Assembly (NCBI RefSeq): GCF_001995175.1
Contig: NZ_MUKN01000015.1
Location: 1 to 64,000, forward strand
Origin: Rathayibacter rhapontici
GTDB lineage: Bacteria; Actinomycetota; Actinomycetes; Actinomycetales; Microbacteriaceae
DNA: 64,000 nucleotides
Direction of reading: 5' to 3'
Below, piece after piece: positions 33,684-43,899 of the stretch (its first letter is position 1; each line of letters opens with the position of its first letter). Under the pieces are notes generated by a model, which did no database searches, was not told the origin of the DNA, and worked only from the letters and a program-made list of their open reading frames with translations. The position numbers and the translations under genes are program-made.

Positions 33684-34640
33684 CTAGCGAGAGGCAGAGC
33701 CGTCCAGCTGGGCGGCGGGGATCGCGCGCTCGAGCAGATCCGGGGCTCCCGACGGGAGCCGATGGGCGTCGCGGTAGCGGCGGAACCAGCTGTTCTGGCG
33801 TCGCGCGTACCTCCGCGTGAGGGCCTGGGTCGAGGCGATCGCCTCCTCCTGCGTGGCCTCGCCCGCGCGCTGCGCGAGCGCCTGCGCGTAGCCGATGGCG
33901 CGGCTGGCGGTCACTCCGCGCTCGATCCCCAGCGGGATCAGCGCGTCGATCTCCTCGAGCATCCCGGCCGCCCACATCCGCTCCACTCGGGCGTCGAGGC
34001 GCGGCACGAGCACCTCGCGCGGCGCCTCGAGGAACAGGAGCGCGGCCGGGCGCCACAGCTGCGGTTCATCCGACATCAGCGCGCTGTGCGGCGAGCCGGT
34101 CAGCTCGGCGATCTCGAGGGCACGGACGATCCGGCGCAGGTTGTGCGGGCCGATCCGCCCGGCGACGTCCGCGTCGATGGCGCGCAACCGCTCGAAGAGC
34201 ACGGACGCTCCCTCGCGCTCTGCCGTCTCCTCCAGCGCCCGGCGGACCTCGGGGTCCGTGCCTGCGAAGGAGAACTCGAACACCACGCTCGACACGTAGA
34301 GTCCGGACCCGCCGACCAGGATCGGGACTGCTCCGCGGGACAGCACCTCGTCGATGACGCGACGGGCCTCGGCCTGGTAGCGGGCGACCGACGCCTCCTC
34401 CGTCACCTCGAGCACGTCGAGCAGGTGGTGCGGGACGCCACACCGCTCCTCGGGGGCGAGCTTCGCCGTGCCGATGTCCATTCCGCGGTAGAGCTGCATG
34501 GCGTCGGCGTTCACGATCTCGGCCGTGCGGCCGGAGTCGGCCACCGCCGCCGCGAGATCGAGTGCGAGCTCGGACTTGCCCGTGCCGGTCGCTCCGACGA
34601 CGGCGATCACCTGCGGCGCGGGAGGCTCAGCGCTCGCCAT
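33684..34640 (-). CDS. miaA: tRNA dimethylallyltransferase
   Basis: A 318-residue enzyme that prenylates A37 of UNN-decoding tRNAs. The Walker A motif is [11 protein letters not shown] near residue 14-24. The substrate segments [17 protein letters not shown] near 44-60, [15 protein letters not shown] and the [10 protein letters not shown] stretch near the C-terminus are diagnostic. It overlaps the 3' end of miaB by 14 nt, and MiaB acts on the MiaA product. Confidence 0.96.
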   Translation of the reverse strand: MASAEPPAPQVIAVVGATGTGKSELALDLAAAVADSGRTAEIVNADAMQLYRGMDIGTAKLAPEERCGVPHHLLDVLEVTEEASVARYQAEARRVIDEVLSRGAVPILVGGSGLYVSSVVFEFSFAGTDPEVRRALEETAEREGASVLFERLRAIDADVAGRIGPHNLRRIVRALEIAELTGSPHSALMSDEPQLWRPAALLFLEAPREVLVPRLDARVERMWAAGMLEEIDALIPLGIERGVTASRAIGYAQALAQRAGEATQEEAIASTQALTRRYARRQNSWFRRYRDAHRLPSGAPDLLERAIPAAQLDGSASR

Positions 34641-36189
34641 CGAGGGCGTCGTAGATCGGAGTGGTGAGGGCCGCGGGGCGGACCCGGAGCGACGGCAGCC
34701 CGAGGGACACCCGCGGCGCGGCTCCCTCCGACGTGGCGGGCACCCCGCAGGACTCGGTCTGCGAGCGGTCCCAGGCGTCGCCCGCCCGCGTGCGGCGGAT
34801 CCGCAGCGGCGCTCCGTCCGCGGAGTCCGCGATCAGGTAGAAGGGAGCCGCCCTGGTGATGCGCACCGAGACGACGTCGCCCGGACGCGGCTGCTCCGAG
34901 CCCGCCGGAACGTCGAAGTGCACGAGGCGGCTGTCCTCCGCGCGACCGCTGAGCCGGTGCGTCTCGGCATCGCGACGCCCCTCGCCCGTGGCGACCAGCA
35001 CGTGCACCTCACGCCCCACGACGGCCCGGTTCTCCTGCTCGCTGATCGCGTCCTGGAGCGCCGCCAGTCGCTCGTAGCGCTCCTGGACGACCTCCTTCGG
35101 CAGCTGGTCGGGCATCGTCGCGGCCGGTGTGCCCGGGCGGATCGAGTACTGGAAGGTGAAGGCGGACGCGAAGCGCGCCTCCTCGACGACCCGCAGCGTC
35201 TCGGCGAAATCGGCCTCGGTCTCGCCGGGGAAGCCGACGATGATGTCGGTGCTGATCGCCGCGTGCGGGATGCGCGCGCGGACGCGCTCGAGGATCCCCA
35301 GGAAGCGCTCGGACCTGTAGGAGCGGCGCATCGCCTTGAGCACCCGGTCGGACCCCGACTGCAGGGGCATGTGCAGCTGAGGCATGACGGCCGGAGTCTC
35401 GGCCATCGCGTCGATGACGTCGTCGGTGAAGGCCGCAGGGTGCGGGCTCGTGAAGCGGATCCGCTCGAGCCCGTCGATCGTGCCCGCGGCGCGCAGGAGC
35501 TTCGAGAACGCCTGGCGGTCACCGAACTCGACGCCGTAGGAGTTCACGTTCTGCCCGAGCAGGGTCACCTCGATCGCGCCGTCGTCGACGAGCGCCTGGA
35601 TCTCGGCGAGGACGTCACCCGGTCGGCGGTCCTTCTCCTTGCCGCGCAGGGAGGGGACGATGCAGAACGTGCAGGTGTTGTTGCAGCCGACCGAGATCGA
35701 GACCCAGCCGCTGTAGGTCGAGTCCCGCTTGGTGGGGAGGGTCGACGGGAAGACGTCGAGCGACTCGAGGATCTCGAGCTGGGCCTCGTCGTTGTGCCGG
35801 GCGCGCTCGAGCAGGCTCGGGAGCGCGCCCATGTTGTGCGTGCCGAAGACGACGTCGACCCACGGCGCCTTGTCGAGGATGACGTTCTTGTCCTTCTGGG
35901 CGAGGCAGCCGCCCACGGCGATCTGCATGCCCTCGTGCCGCCGCTTCACGGAGGCGAGGTGCCCCAGGTTGCCGTAGAGCTTGTTGTCCGCGTTCTCGCG
36001 GACCGCGCAGGTGTTGATGACCACGACGTCGGCCTCGGCGCCGTCGGCCGGCACGTAGCCGGCGGCCTCGAGGGATCCACTCAACCGCTCGGAGTCGTGG
36101 ACGTTCATCTGGCAGCCGAAGGTCCGGACCTCGTAGGTCCGCGGTCGGCTGCCGGCGGCGGGGACCGGAGCGGGGCTGAGCGTGGTCAT
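34627..36189 (-). CDS. miaB: tRNA-2-methylthio-N6-dimethylallyladenosine synthase
   Basis: A 520-residue radical-SAM methylthiotransferase. The N-terminal UPF0004 domain holds auxiliary-cluster cysteines C26, C61 and C95. The radical-SAM motif GCNNTCTFC supplies C169, C173 and C176. A TRAM domain follows at about 380-450. The roughly 60-residue C-terminal extension after the TRAM domain is unusual and poorly conserved in composition. A TAGAAT box (minus strand, 36198-36203) lies 8 nt before ATG 36189. Confidence 0.96.
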   Translation of the reverse strand: MTTLSPAPVPAAGSRPRTYEVRTFGCQMNVHDSERLSGSLEAAGYVPADGAEADVVVINTCAVRENADNKLYGNLGHLASVKRRHEGMQIAVGGCLAQKDKNVILDKAPWVDVVFGTHNMGALPSLLERARHNDEAQLEILESLDVFPSTLPTKRDSTYSGWVSISVGCNNTCTFCIVPSLRGKEKDRRPGDVLAEIQALVDDGAIEVTLLGQNVNSYGVEFGDRQAFSKLLRAAGTIDGLERIRFTSPHPAAFTDDVIDAMAETPAVMPQLHMPLQSGSDRVLKAMRRSYRSERFLGILERVRARIPHAAISTDIIVGFPGETEADFAETLRVVEEARFASAFTFQYSIRPGTPAATMPDQLPKEVVQERYERLAALQDAISEQENRAVVGREVHVLVATGEGRRDAETHRLSGRAEDSRLVHFDVPAGSEQPRPGDVVSVRITRAAPFYLIADSADGAPLRIRRTRAGDAWDRSQTESCGVPATSEGAAPRVSLGLPSLRVRPAALTTPIYDALDGER

Positions 36190-36256
36190 GGTCTCGGATT
36201 CTACGCGCCGCTCGGAGAGCCTCCGAGCGGCGCGGCGAGCCGCCCGCGAGGGCGGA

Positions 36257-36996
36257 TCAGCGGAAGCGGACGCTCGAGCCGGGCTTGCGCACGGTCTCGC
36301 GCACCACGCGCTGCACGAGGGCACCGGAGTAGCCCCGACGGGCGAGGAAGCCCGTCAGCCGCCGCTCGGCCACCTCGTCCGACAGCGACCGCAGACTCGG
36401 GAGGCGCTTGCGCGCGAGCTCCACGGCGGTGCGGTACTCGTCGTCCCCGTCGAGCTCGTCGAGAGCCGTCGCGATGGCATCGGCATCGAGCTTGCGGGCG
36501 CGGAGCTCCTGCATGATCGAGGAGCGCCCGAGCTTCTTCCGCTCGCGCAGCTGCGTGACGAGCTGCTCGGCCATGCGGTGGTCGTCGAGGTAGCCGAAGC
36601 GGGCGAACCGGTCGAGGATCTCGAGGGCGTCCTTCTCGGCGACCCCCTCGGTGTAGAGGCGCGCCTCCACCTCCGCGACCGACAGGCTCTTCCTCGCGAG
36701 CCCCCGCACGATGCGGTCGGCGATCTGCTCGGGATCGGGCTCCTCCGGGAGCTCCGAGACGTCCTCGTCGGCGTCCCGGAACTCCGGAGCCTCCTCGGAG
36801 ACCTCGGCGGGTGCGGCGGACCGGCGGGCGACGTGCGCGGACAGCTCGGCGATCCGATCCGTCCGCTCGTCGCCCGCCTCCGCGGCGACCGGAGTCGGGA
36901 CCACGGCCTCCGGCTCGCCCTCGCCCTCGGACACCCACGGCAGGAAGGCGACGGGGCGACCCGCTCCCGTCGATCCCTCCGACCCGCTCACCGGAC

Positions 36997-37000
<4 letters not shown>
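36257..37000 (-). CDS. recX: Regulatory protein RecX
   Basis: A 247-residue RecX that caps and restrains RecA filaments. The C-terminal 150 residues contain three-helix repeats ([44 protein letters not shown]). The first 85 residues are acidic, disordered-looking and lineage-specific. The TTG at 37000 overlaps the recA stop (TTGA); a GTG at 36991 in the same frame is an alternative start. Coupling to recA is standard. Confidence 0.9.
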
Positions 37001-38079
<1,079 letters not shown>

Positions 38080-38206
38080 GGCCGTCTCGCTCTCGTGTCG
38101 GGGTGGTATCGCCTACAGGCTGTCGCGTCGTGCCGGTGGTGCGCCGTAGGAGTACGGCGCGGCCGGGTGCGACAAGGCGGTGAAGCAGGTCCGTTGACTT
38201 GTCTCG

Positions 38207-38234
38207 ACGGTATGCCCGACCACCGACATCGGTG
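38207..38234 (-). promoter_or_regulatory. RecA-NDp/PafBC-type promoter of recA
   Basis: Reading leftward, TGTCGGTGG (38220-38228), a 7-nt gap and TACCGT (38207-38212) match the spacing of the mycobacterial LexA-independent recA promoter. This predicts a recA leader of about 120 nt. The overlapping 18-bp block at 38217-38234 recurs exactly at 26171-26188 near lexA. Confidence 0.65.
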
Positions 38235-38298
38235 GAGGACACGAGCGCCACCGTGGAGACGGCGGCGTTCCTGCTTCTGTGGAGGAGCCTATCCCCGT

Positions 38299-38314
38299 TC
38301 GAACAGGACTTCGA
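38299..38314. promoter_or_regulatory. LexA box 1 upstream of recA
   Basis: TCGAACAGGACTTCGA differs from TCGAAC-N4-GTTCGA at one position. It fills the spacer upstream of a minus-strand -10 candidate TAGGCT (38286-38291), so LexA should repress this distal promoter. Confidence 0.75.
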
Positions 38315-38332
38315 TCATCGAGTCCCGGCGTG

Positions 38333-38348
38333 TCGAACACGACTTCGG
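38333..38348. promoter_or_regulatory. LexA box 2 upstream of recA
   Basis: TCGAACACGACTTCGG has two mismatches to the SOS consensus. It begins 34 bp, about three helical turns, from box 1, which would allow cooperative LexA binding. It ends 20 bp before the DUF3046 stop codon. Confidence 0.6.
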
Positions 38349-38368
38349 TCAGCCCCGACGTCCACCAC

Positions 38369-38593
38369 TCAGCGGCGGCGCTTCGCCGGATCGATCCCGT
38401 GCCACCGGGACTCCGGCACGTCGTTCGCCCGGCACAGCGCGAGCCACACCGCGCGGGGCTCCGCACCGTCCCTCAGCGCCCGATCCGCGGTGCGGCCGTC
38501 GAGCTCGGTGAGGACCAGGTCCGAGACCAGCACGCGCGCGTAGGCGGCCCCGAACTCGTCGTCGACCAGCTGCCGGAAGTCGCTCAACCTCAT
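38369..38593 (-). CDS. DUF3046 family protein
   Basis: A 74-residue protein typical of the gene next to recA in actinobacteria (MRLSDFRQLVDDEFG, then LVLTELDGRTADRAL, DVPESRWHG). It looks compact and helical. No function is established. A TAGCGT box (minus strand, 38600-38605) is 6 nt before the ATG, so it is probably leaderless. It might be cotranscribed into recA, because the LexA boxes follow directly. Confidence 0.87.
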   Translation of the reverse strand: MRLSDFRQLVDDEFGAAYARVLVSDLVLTELDGRTADRALRDGAEPRAVWLALCRANDVPESRWHGIDPAKRRR

Positions 38594-38632
38594 GCCTCCA
38601 CGCTAACCGCAGCCGAGTCCGGCCGGGAACGC

Positions 38633-38668
38633 CGAAGGGCGCCCGGGCCGGAGCCCGAGCGCCCTTCG
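38633..38668 (-). terminator. Terminator after clgR
   Basis: A 16-position stem with one mismatch (38633-38648 with 38653-38668, loop CGGA) starts 39 nt past the stop of the XRE regulator gene on the minus strand. It separates clgR from DUF3046 and recA. Confidence 0.75.
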
Positions 38669-38706
38669 CGTGGAATGAGGGTGATGGATGATGAGGACGG
38701 AGCCGT

Positions 38707-39015
38707 CTACCGCGTGACGAGATCCGCGTCGAATCCGGCGACCATGTCGGCCGGGATGGTGTCGGGGATGGTGTCGATCCCCTCGATCACGGCGAGACGG
38801 TCTCCGACCTCGCGCATGATGACCGAGATCGGGGTGTCGAGCGCATCGGCGACCGACGCGAGGATCTCGGAGGACGCCTCCTTCTGACCGCGCTCGACTT
38901 CGCTCAGGTACCCCAGAGCGACACTCGCCTTGCTCGCCACCTGGCGGAGCGTGCGACCTTTCTGCAGGCGAAAGTCCCTGAGGACATCGCCGATCTCCTG
39001 ACGAACTAGAACCAC
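38707..39015 (-). CDS. clgR: ClgR-type XRE transcriptional regulator
   Basis: A 102-residue regulator of the ClgR family, which activates clp protease and repair genes in actinobacteria. The helix-turn-helix spans LRDFRLQKGRTLRQVASKASVALGYLSEVERGQKE. The C-terminal tail ends in an exposed hydrophobic/charged stretch, as in proteins degraded by ClpP. GTG 39015 is chosen because AAGGAGG lies 5 nt upstream. A longer frame to 39123 adds 36 proline-rich residues with no support. A 10-bp palindrome (39138-39147) abuts a TATTAG box upstream. Confidence 0.88.
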   Translation of the reverse strand: MVLVRQEIGDVLRDFRLQKGRTLRQVASKASVALGYLSEVERGQKEASSEILASVADALDTPISVIMREVGDRLAVIEGIDTIPDTIPADMVAGFDADLVTR

Positions 39016-39243
39016 TGGACCCTCCTTCTCCACGTCAACCGCTTCTTCGTCCACGGTCTCGTCGAAGGATGCCGGAGCAGGAATCGAAGGGGGTGTGTAC
39101 GAAGGAACCGGATAGCTGTTCACTACCCGGTTCGTGTGAGTCGACTCTAATACCGGATGACTGGACTTTGCGTGTGAGCGACGTCAGATGTAACCCGGGC
39201 GAAACGCACTGCATTCCTTGTTCCGGAGCGGATTCCTGAACAG

Positions 39244-39738
39244 TCAGGAAAGGGCTCCGGGGCGTCCTCCGACGGTCTCCTCGGCGAGGGAGAGAGCGGC
39301 TTCGACGGCCGCCGCTCGGACGGCGGCGCGGTCGCCGGGGAACAGGTGCTCGCGCACCGTCTCGACGCCGTCGACCACCACGGCGACGAACACCGTGCCC
39401 ACAGCGCGGCCGCCCTGGGGATCGGGGCCCGCGACCCCGGTCGTCGCGATGCCGACGGTGCGCCCGCCGACCGGGCCCAGGCGCTCCGCGACTCCGCGCG
39501 CCATCTGCAGGGCGACCTCGGGGTGCACCGGGCCCTCGGCGTCGAGCAGGGCCGCGTCGACCCCGAGCAGGAGGTGCTTGAGCTCCGTGGCATAGCTCAC
39601 GACTGCCCCGCGGTGCACCGCCGAGGCGCCGGGCACCTCCACGACGGCGGAGCTCAGTGCTCCGCCGGTCAGCGACTCCGCGACGGCGAGGAGCAGGCCC
39701 CGGGACTCGAGGGTCCGGACCAGGCGCTCGGCGATCAC
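39244..39738 (-). CDS. cinA: CinA C-terminal-type nicotinamide-nucleotide amidase
   Basis: A 164-residue stand-alone CinA C-terminal (PncC-like) domain. It contains VAESLTGGALSSAVVEVPGAS with the catalytic-site serine/threonine region, GAVVSYATELKHLLLGV, and TGVAGPDPQGGRAVGTVF. Family members deamidate NMN to nicotinate mononucleotide. The N-terminal COG1058 domain is absent. GTG 39738 overlaps the pgsA stop by 4 nt, a conserved pair. Confidence 0.92.
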   Translation of the reverse strand: MIAERLVRTLESRGLLLAVAESLTGGALSSAVVEVPGASAVHRGAVVSYATELKHLLLGVDAALLDAEGPVHPEVALQMARGVAERLGPVGGRTVGIATTGVAGPDPQGGRAVGTVFVAVVVDGVETVREHLFPGDRAAVRAAAVEAALSLAEETVGGRPGALS

Positions 39739-40334
39739 GACCGGCGCGCGGCGCGGCTCTGGCGGGCCGCATCCGCCAGGTAGTCGATGCCGGTCGCGAC
39801 GGTCAGCAGGACCGCGGCGGTCATCGTGAGCCCGTTCAGCCAGTGCACCCACTCGCCCAGCAGGTTCCACAGCGGCAGGAGGGCCAGCGAGAGCGCCACC
39901 GACTGCACGATCGTCTTGAGCTTGCCGCCGCGCGACGCGGGGATCACCCGGTCCGAGAGCACGGCCATCCGGAACACCGTGATGCCGATCTCGCGCACGA
40001 GCACGACGATCGTGACCCACCACGGCAGCTCGAGGAGGATCGAGAGCCCGACGAGAGCGGCTCCGGTGAGCACCTTGTCGGCGATGGGGTCGAGCAGCTT
40101 GCCCAGGTCGGTGACCAGTCCGCGGCTGCGGGCGATGTGCCCGTCGATCCCGTCGGTCGCGATGGCGAGGATGAAGAGCAGCGCCGCCGCGATGCGCAGA
40201 CCGCCGTCCTCCCCCGCGTCGGCGAGCAGCATCCAGAAGAACAGCGGAGCCAGCAGGATCCGCACCACGGTGATGGCGTTGGGGAGGTTCCAGTTGCTGA
40301 CCGGAGCCGCCGGGCCGGAGGCGGGACTGCTCAT
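39735..40334 (-). CDS. pgsA: CDP-diacylglycerol-glycerol-3-phosphate 3-phosphatidyltransferase
   Basis: A 199-residue membrane enzyme of phosphatidylglycerol synthesis. The CDP-alcohol phosphotransferase motif is intact as DGIDGHIAR-N8-GKLLDPIAD near residues 62-87. It has about five or six membrane helices. It lies between ftsK and cinA, as in M. tuberculosis (pgsA3). Which CDP-alcohol substrate it uses cannot be settled from sequence alone. Confidence 0.92.
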   Translation of the reverse strand: MSSPASGPAAPVSNWNLPNAITVVRILLAPLFFWMLLADAGEDGGLRIAAALLFILAIATDGIDGHIARSRGLVTDLGKLLDPIADKVLTGAALVGLSILLELPWWVTIVVLVREIGITVFRMAVLSDRVIPASRGGKLKTIVQSVALSLALLPLWNLLGEWVHWLNGLTMTAAVLLTVATGIDYLADAARQSRAARRS

Positions 40335-40378
40335 CGTTCTCCTGCGTTCGTCGTGATCGTCCGGGGGCCGCGCATCGC

Positions 40379-43245
40379 TCAGCGGCCGGTGAGCTGCCAG
40401 GCGTCGTCGTCCGAGCCCTCGTCGTCGTCGTGGTAGTCGGTCGCCACGGGGCCGGTCAGCTCGGCGAGGGGGTCGGCGTAGGCGTCGGGCGCCACTGCGG
40501 AGGGAGCGGCCGGCGCGTCGCCGGGCTGGTCCCCGCGCATCCGCGCCAGCACGCCGGGCAGCTGCTCCGCCGTGACCAGCACGTCGCGCGCCTTCGATCC
40601 CTCGGAGGGGCCGACGACCTCGCGGGACTCCAGGAGGTCCATCAGGCGGCCCGCCTTCGCGAAGCCGACGCGGAGCTTGCGCTGCAGCATCGAGGTGGAG
40701 CCGAACTGCGTGCTGACGACCAGCTCGGCGGCCGCGACCAGCAGCTCGAGGTCGTCGCCGATGTCGGAGTCGACCTCCTTGCGCTGCGCCTGCACCGTGA
40801 TGTCCTGGCGGTACTCGGGCTGCGCCTGACGAGTGACGTGCTCGACGACCTTGGCGATCTCGTCCTCGCGGACCCACGCACCCTGGACGCGCATCGGCTT
40901 GTTCGTGCCCATCGGCAGGAAGAGCCCGTCGCCCTGCCCGATCAGCTTGTCGGCGCCGGGCTGGTCGAGGATGACCCGCGAGTCCGTGACGCTGGTCACG
41001 GCGAAGGCCAGGCGGCTCGGCACGTTGGCCTTGATCAGACCGGTCACGACATCGACGCTCGGACGCTGGGTGGCCAGCACGAGGTGGATGCCGGACGCGC
41101 GGGCCAGCTGCGTGATGCGGACGATCGAGTCCTCCACATCGCGCGGCGCGACCATCATGAGGTCGGCGAGCTCGTCGACGACGACGAGCAGGTAGGGGTA
41201 GGGCTTGAGGACCCGGTTGCTGCCGGGCGGCAGGACGATCTCGCCGCCGCGCACGGCCGCGTTGAAGTCGTCGATGTGGCGGTAGCCGAACGACGCGAGG
41301 TCGTCGTACCGCATGTCCATCTCCTTCACGACCCACTGCAGCGCCTCGGCCGCCTTCTTGGGGTTCGTGATGATGGGCGTGATCAGGTGCGGGACGCCCC
41401 CGTAGATGGTCAGCTCGACCCGCTTGGGGTCGATCAGCACCATGCGGACGTCCTGCGGACGGGCTCGCATGAGCAGGCTCGTGATCATGGAGTTCACGAA
41501 GCTGGACTTGCCGGAGCCGGTGGAGCCGGCGACCAGGAGGTGCGGCATCTTGGCGAGGTTCGCCACCACGTAGCCGCCCTCGACGTCCTTGCCGACACCG
41601 ATCGTCATCGGGTGGGTCGAGGTGGTCGACGCGGACGAGCGGAGCACGTCGCCCAGCGAGACGATCTCGCGGTCGGTGTTCGGGATCTCGACGCCGATGG
41701 CGCTCTTGCCGGGGATCGGCGAGAGGATGCGGACCTCGTTGCTGGCGACCGCGTAGGACAGGTTCTTGCTCAGCGCGGTGACGCGCTCGACCTTCACTCC
41801 CGGGCCGAGCTCGATCTCGTACCGGGTGACGGTCGGGCCGCGCGAGAATCCGGTGACCGTCGCGTCGACGTTGAACTGCTGCAGCACCTCGGTGATCGCA
41901 CGGACCATCTCGTCGTTCGCGGCCGAGCGCGCCTTCGACGGGGTGCCGGTGGACAGCGCCGCCGCGGACGCAGCCGGTAGGGGGCGTCCTCCTCGAACGA
42001 GGAGTCGAAGCCGGCCGTCGGGTCCTCGGACGGCAGGGGCGCGATGGGCCCCGTCCCGATCGCGGGCGGGACCGGCACGGCCGGCGCCACGTCGAGGTCG
42101 TCGAGGTGGATGACACCGGTCGCGTCGTCGTCGACGACTCCGACGGGAGTCGTCGCGGCACCGGATCGCTCGAAGCGGGCGAGCGCCGCCTCGGCGTCCT
42201 CGACGTCGGAGAGCACCTGCGTCTCGTAGGCCCGGGTCGGCGGATCGGCCGGCTCGTCGTGCTCCTCGATGGCGGTGTCGAACCCCTTGGCCCGGGAGCG
42301 TCCGCGGCGGGCCTTCGGCTCGTCGATGACCTCGGTGAGGGAGTCGATGGGGAGCTCCGTCTGCACGGTGGGCTCGTCCTCGCGACCGGACTCCGTGCGG
42401 CGCCACCAGGGCAGCTCGCCGCCCTCCTCCTGCTCGTCGGAGGAGTCGGCCTCGGCCTTGGCCGCCTTGGCCGCAGCCTTCTCCGCCTTCAGGCGCGCGC
42501 GCTCCTCGTCGTCCAGGACGGGAGCGCCGAACAGGTAGGAGTAGAGGTCGCGGAACCGCGCGCCGATGCGGTTCGGCGGCGTCTTGGTGATGATGAAGAG
42601 CGAGAGCAGGATGACCGCGGAGAGGATCACCGTCGCTCCCGGGACCGTGGCGATCGCGACGAGCGGTGCTCCGACGAGCCAGCCGAGCACTCCGCCGGCG
42701 GCCGCCATCGGGAGGATGCCGTCGCCGGGGTACGGCGTGCCGAGATGCGCGTGGCAGATGCCCGCCGAGGCGATGAGCAGGAACGACAGGCCCACGCCGA
42801 TCCGGCCGTTGTCATCGACGGAGCTCGGGTGCCGGAAGAGCCACAGCGCGAACAGCACGAGCACCACCGGGAGGACGTAGGCGACCCGTCCGAAGAGGGC
42901 GCCGAAGCTCCAGGCGTCGAGGATCGCGGCGACGGGGTCGCCCGCGAGGAACCACTCGACCACCGCGCCGACCACGCCCAGCACCACCAGGAGGAAGGGG
43001 ACGCCGTCGCGGCGCTCCTCCTTCGCGAGCCGCTCGGGCCCCAGCGCGCGCGCGGCTCCGCCGACGACGTGCGCCAGCGTCATCCAGAGGCGGACCAGGA
43101 CGTTCGTGCGCGGAGGGGAGTCGAAGGCGACCGTGGCCTTCGTCTCGGCCGCTCCCCGCCCCGAGCCCCGTCCGGATCGCGGAGCGCCGGAGCGCGCGGA
43201 GCCGCTCCCCCGCCCGCGGGAGGTCGTCTTGGTGCTGGTCGCCAT
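40379..43245 (-). pseudogene. ftsK: DNA translocase FtsK, one base missing
   Basis: About 955 residues after restoring one base. There is a basic N-terminus, four membrane helices (residues 65-240), then an acidic/proline linker. Within a C run at 41980-41984 the frame slips (DAPY... should read [12 protein letters not shown]). The motor domain continues in another frame with Walker [10 protein letters not shown], Walker [14 protein letters not shown] and the C-terminal winged-helix gamma domain ([21 protein letters not shown]). It pumps DNA at division septa. ftsK is normally essential, so the break is most likely a sequence error. A TACGGT box (minus strand, 43252-43257) is 6 nt before the ATG. 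Confidence 0.93.
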
Positions 43246-43304
43246 GAGGCCACCGTACCCGCCGCCCCCGTCATCCCCGGGGACCCGCGCCGGGACCCGG
43301 GGCG

Positions 43305-43793
43305 TCAGCGGAGGGTCACGACCATCGTCTCCGCATCGCCGCGGTCGTCCACCGCTGAGAAGCCCTCGCTCCGGTAGAGCCGCCGGGCGAAATTGTCGGT
43401 GGCGACGTTCAAGGACACCCGCGCGTAGCCGGCCGCGCGCGCCTGGCCGAGCGCGGCCTTCAGCAGGGCCCGGCCGACGCCCTGGGCGCGCCAGACGGGA
43501 CGCACGCCGAGCGTCAGCTCCGGAACGCCCGGCGCGACGAAGCCGCGACCCGGCACCGCCGAGGAGAACAGCCGGGTCCAGCAGGCGCCGATCCGCTCGC
43601 CCTCGGAGGTCTCGGCGATGGAGCCGAGGTCTCCCGGTCGCGGCCAGCCCGCGACGTACCGGCGGGTGGACTCCTCCTCGAGGACGTCGATCCGCGTGCG
43701 CGCGGTCGTCCAGTTCCAGTTGGCGGCCTCGACGAGCATGTCCGCGAGGAAGGGCGCGTCCTCGCTCCGGGCGGTGCGGATGCTGTGGTCCAC
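43305..43793 (-). CDS. GNAT-family N-acetyltransferase
   Basis: A 162-residue GNAT. The acetyl-CoA pyrophosphate loop is in VRPVWRAQGVGRALLKAAL (RxQGVG), followed by LNVATDNFARRLYRSEGF, the usual motif B. The substrate is unknown. It stands between ftsK and rnj and shows no operon overlap with either. Confidence 0.88.
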   Translation of the reverse strand: MDHSIRTARSEDAPFLADMLVEAANWNWTTARTRIDVLEEESTRRYVAGWPRPGDLGSIAETSEGERIGACWTRLFSSAVPGRGFVAPGVPELTLGVRPVWRAQGVGRALLKAALGQARAAGYARVSLNVATDNFARRLYRSEGFSAVDDRGDAETMVVTLR

Positions 43794-43862
43794 GTGCGGC
43801 CTCCTGGCTGCTCGAACGGCGGTCCCCCGCGGACGGTGCGCACTCCCCCGGGTGCTGGGAGC

Positions 43863-43893
43863 CGGACGGAGGCGGCGGGACCGCCTCCGTCCG
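43863..43893 (-). terminator. Terminator after rnj
   Basis: A 13-bp perfect stem, CGGACGGAGGCGG and its complement with a 5-nt loop, starts 7 nt after the rnj stop at 43900 on the minus strand. Confidence 0.8.
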
Positions 43894-43899
43894 ACCGGG

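Noticed and set aside
38299-38314. Reading the recA upstream region as part of a coding gene
   Set aside because: Frames there are short and lack family similarity; the LexA boxes and promoter motifs explain the sequence better.
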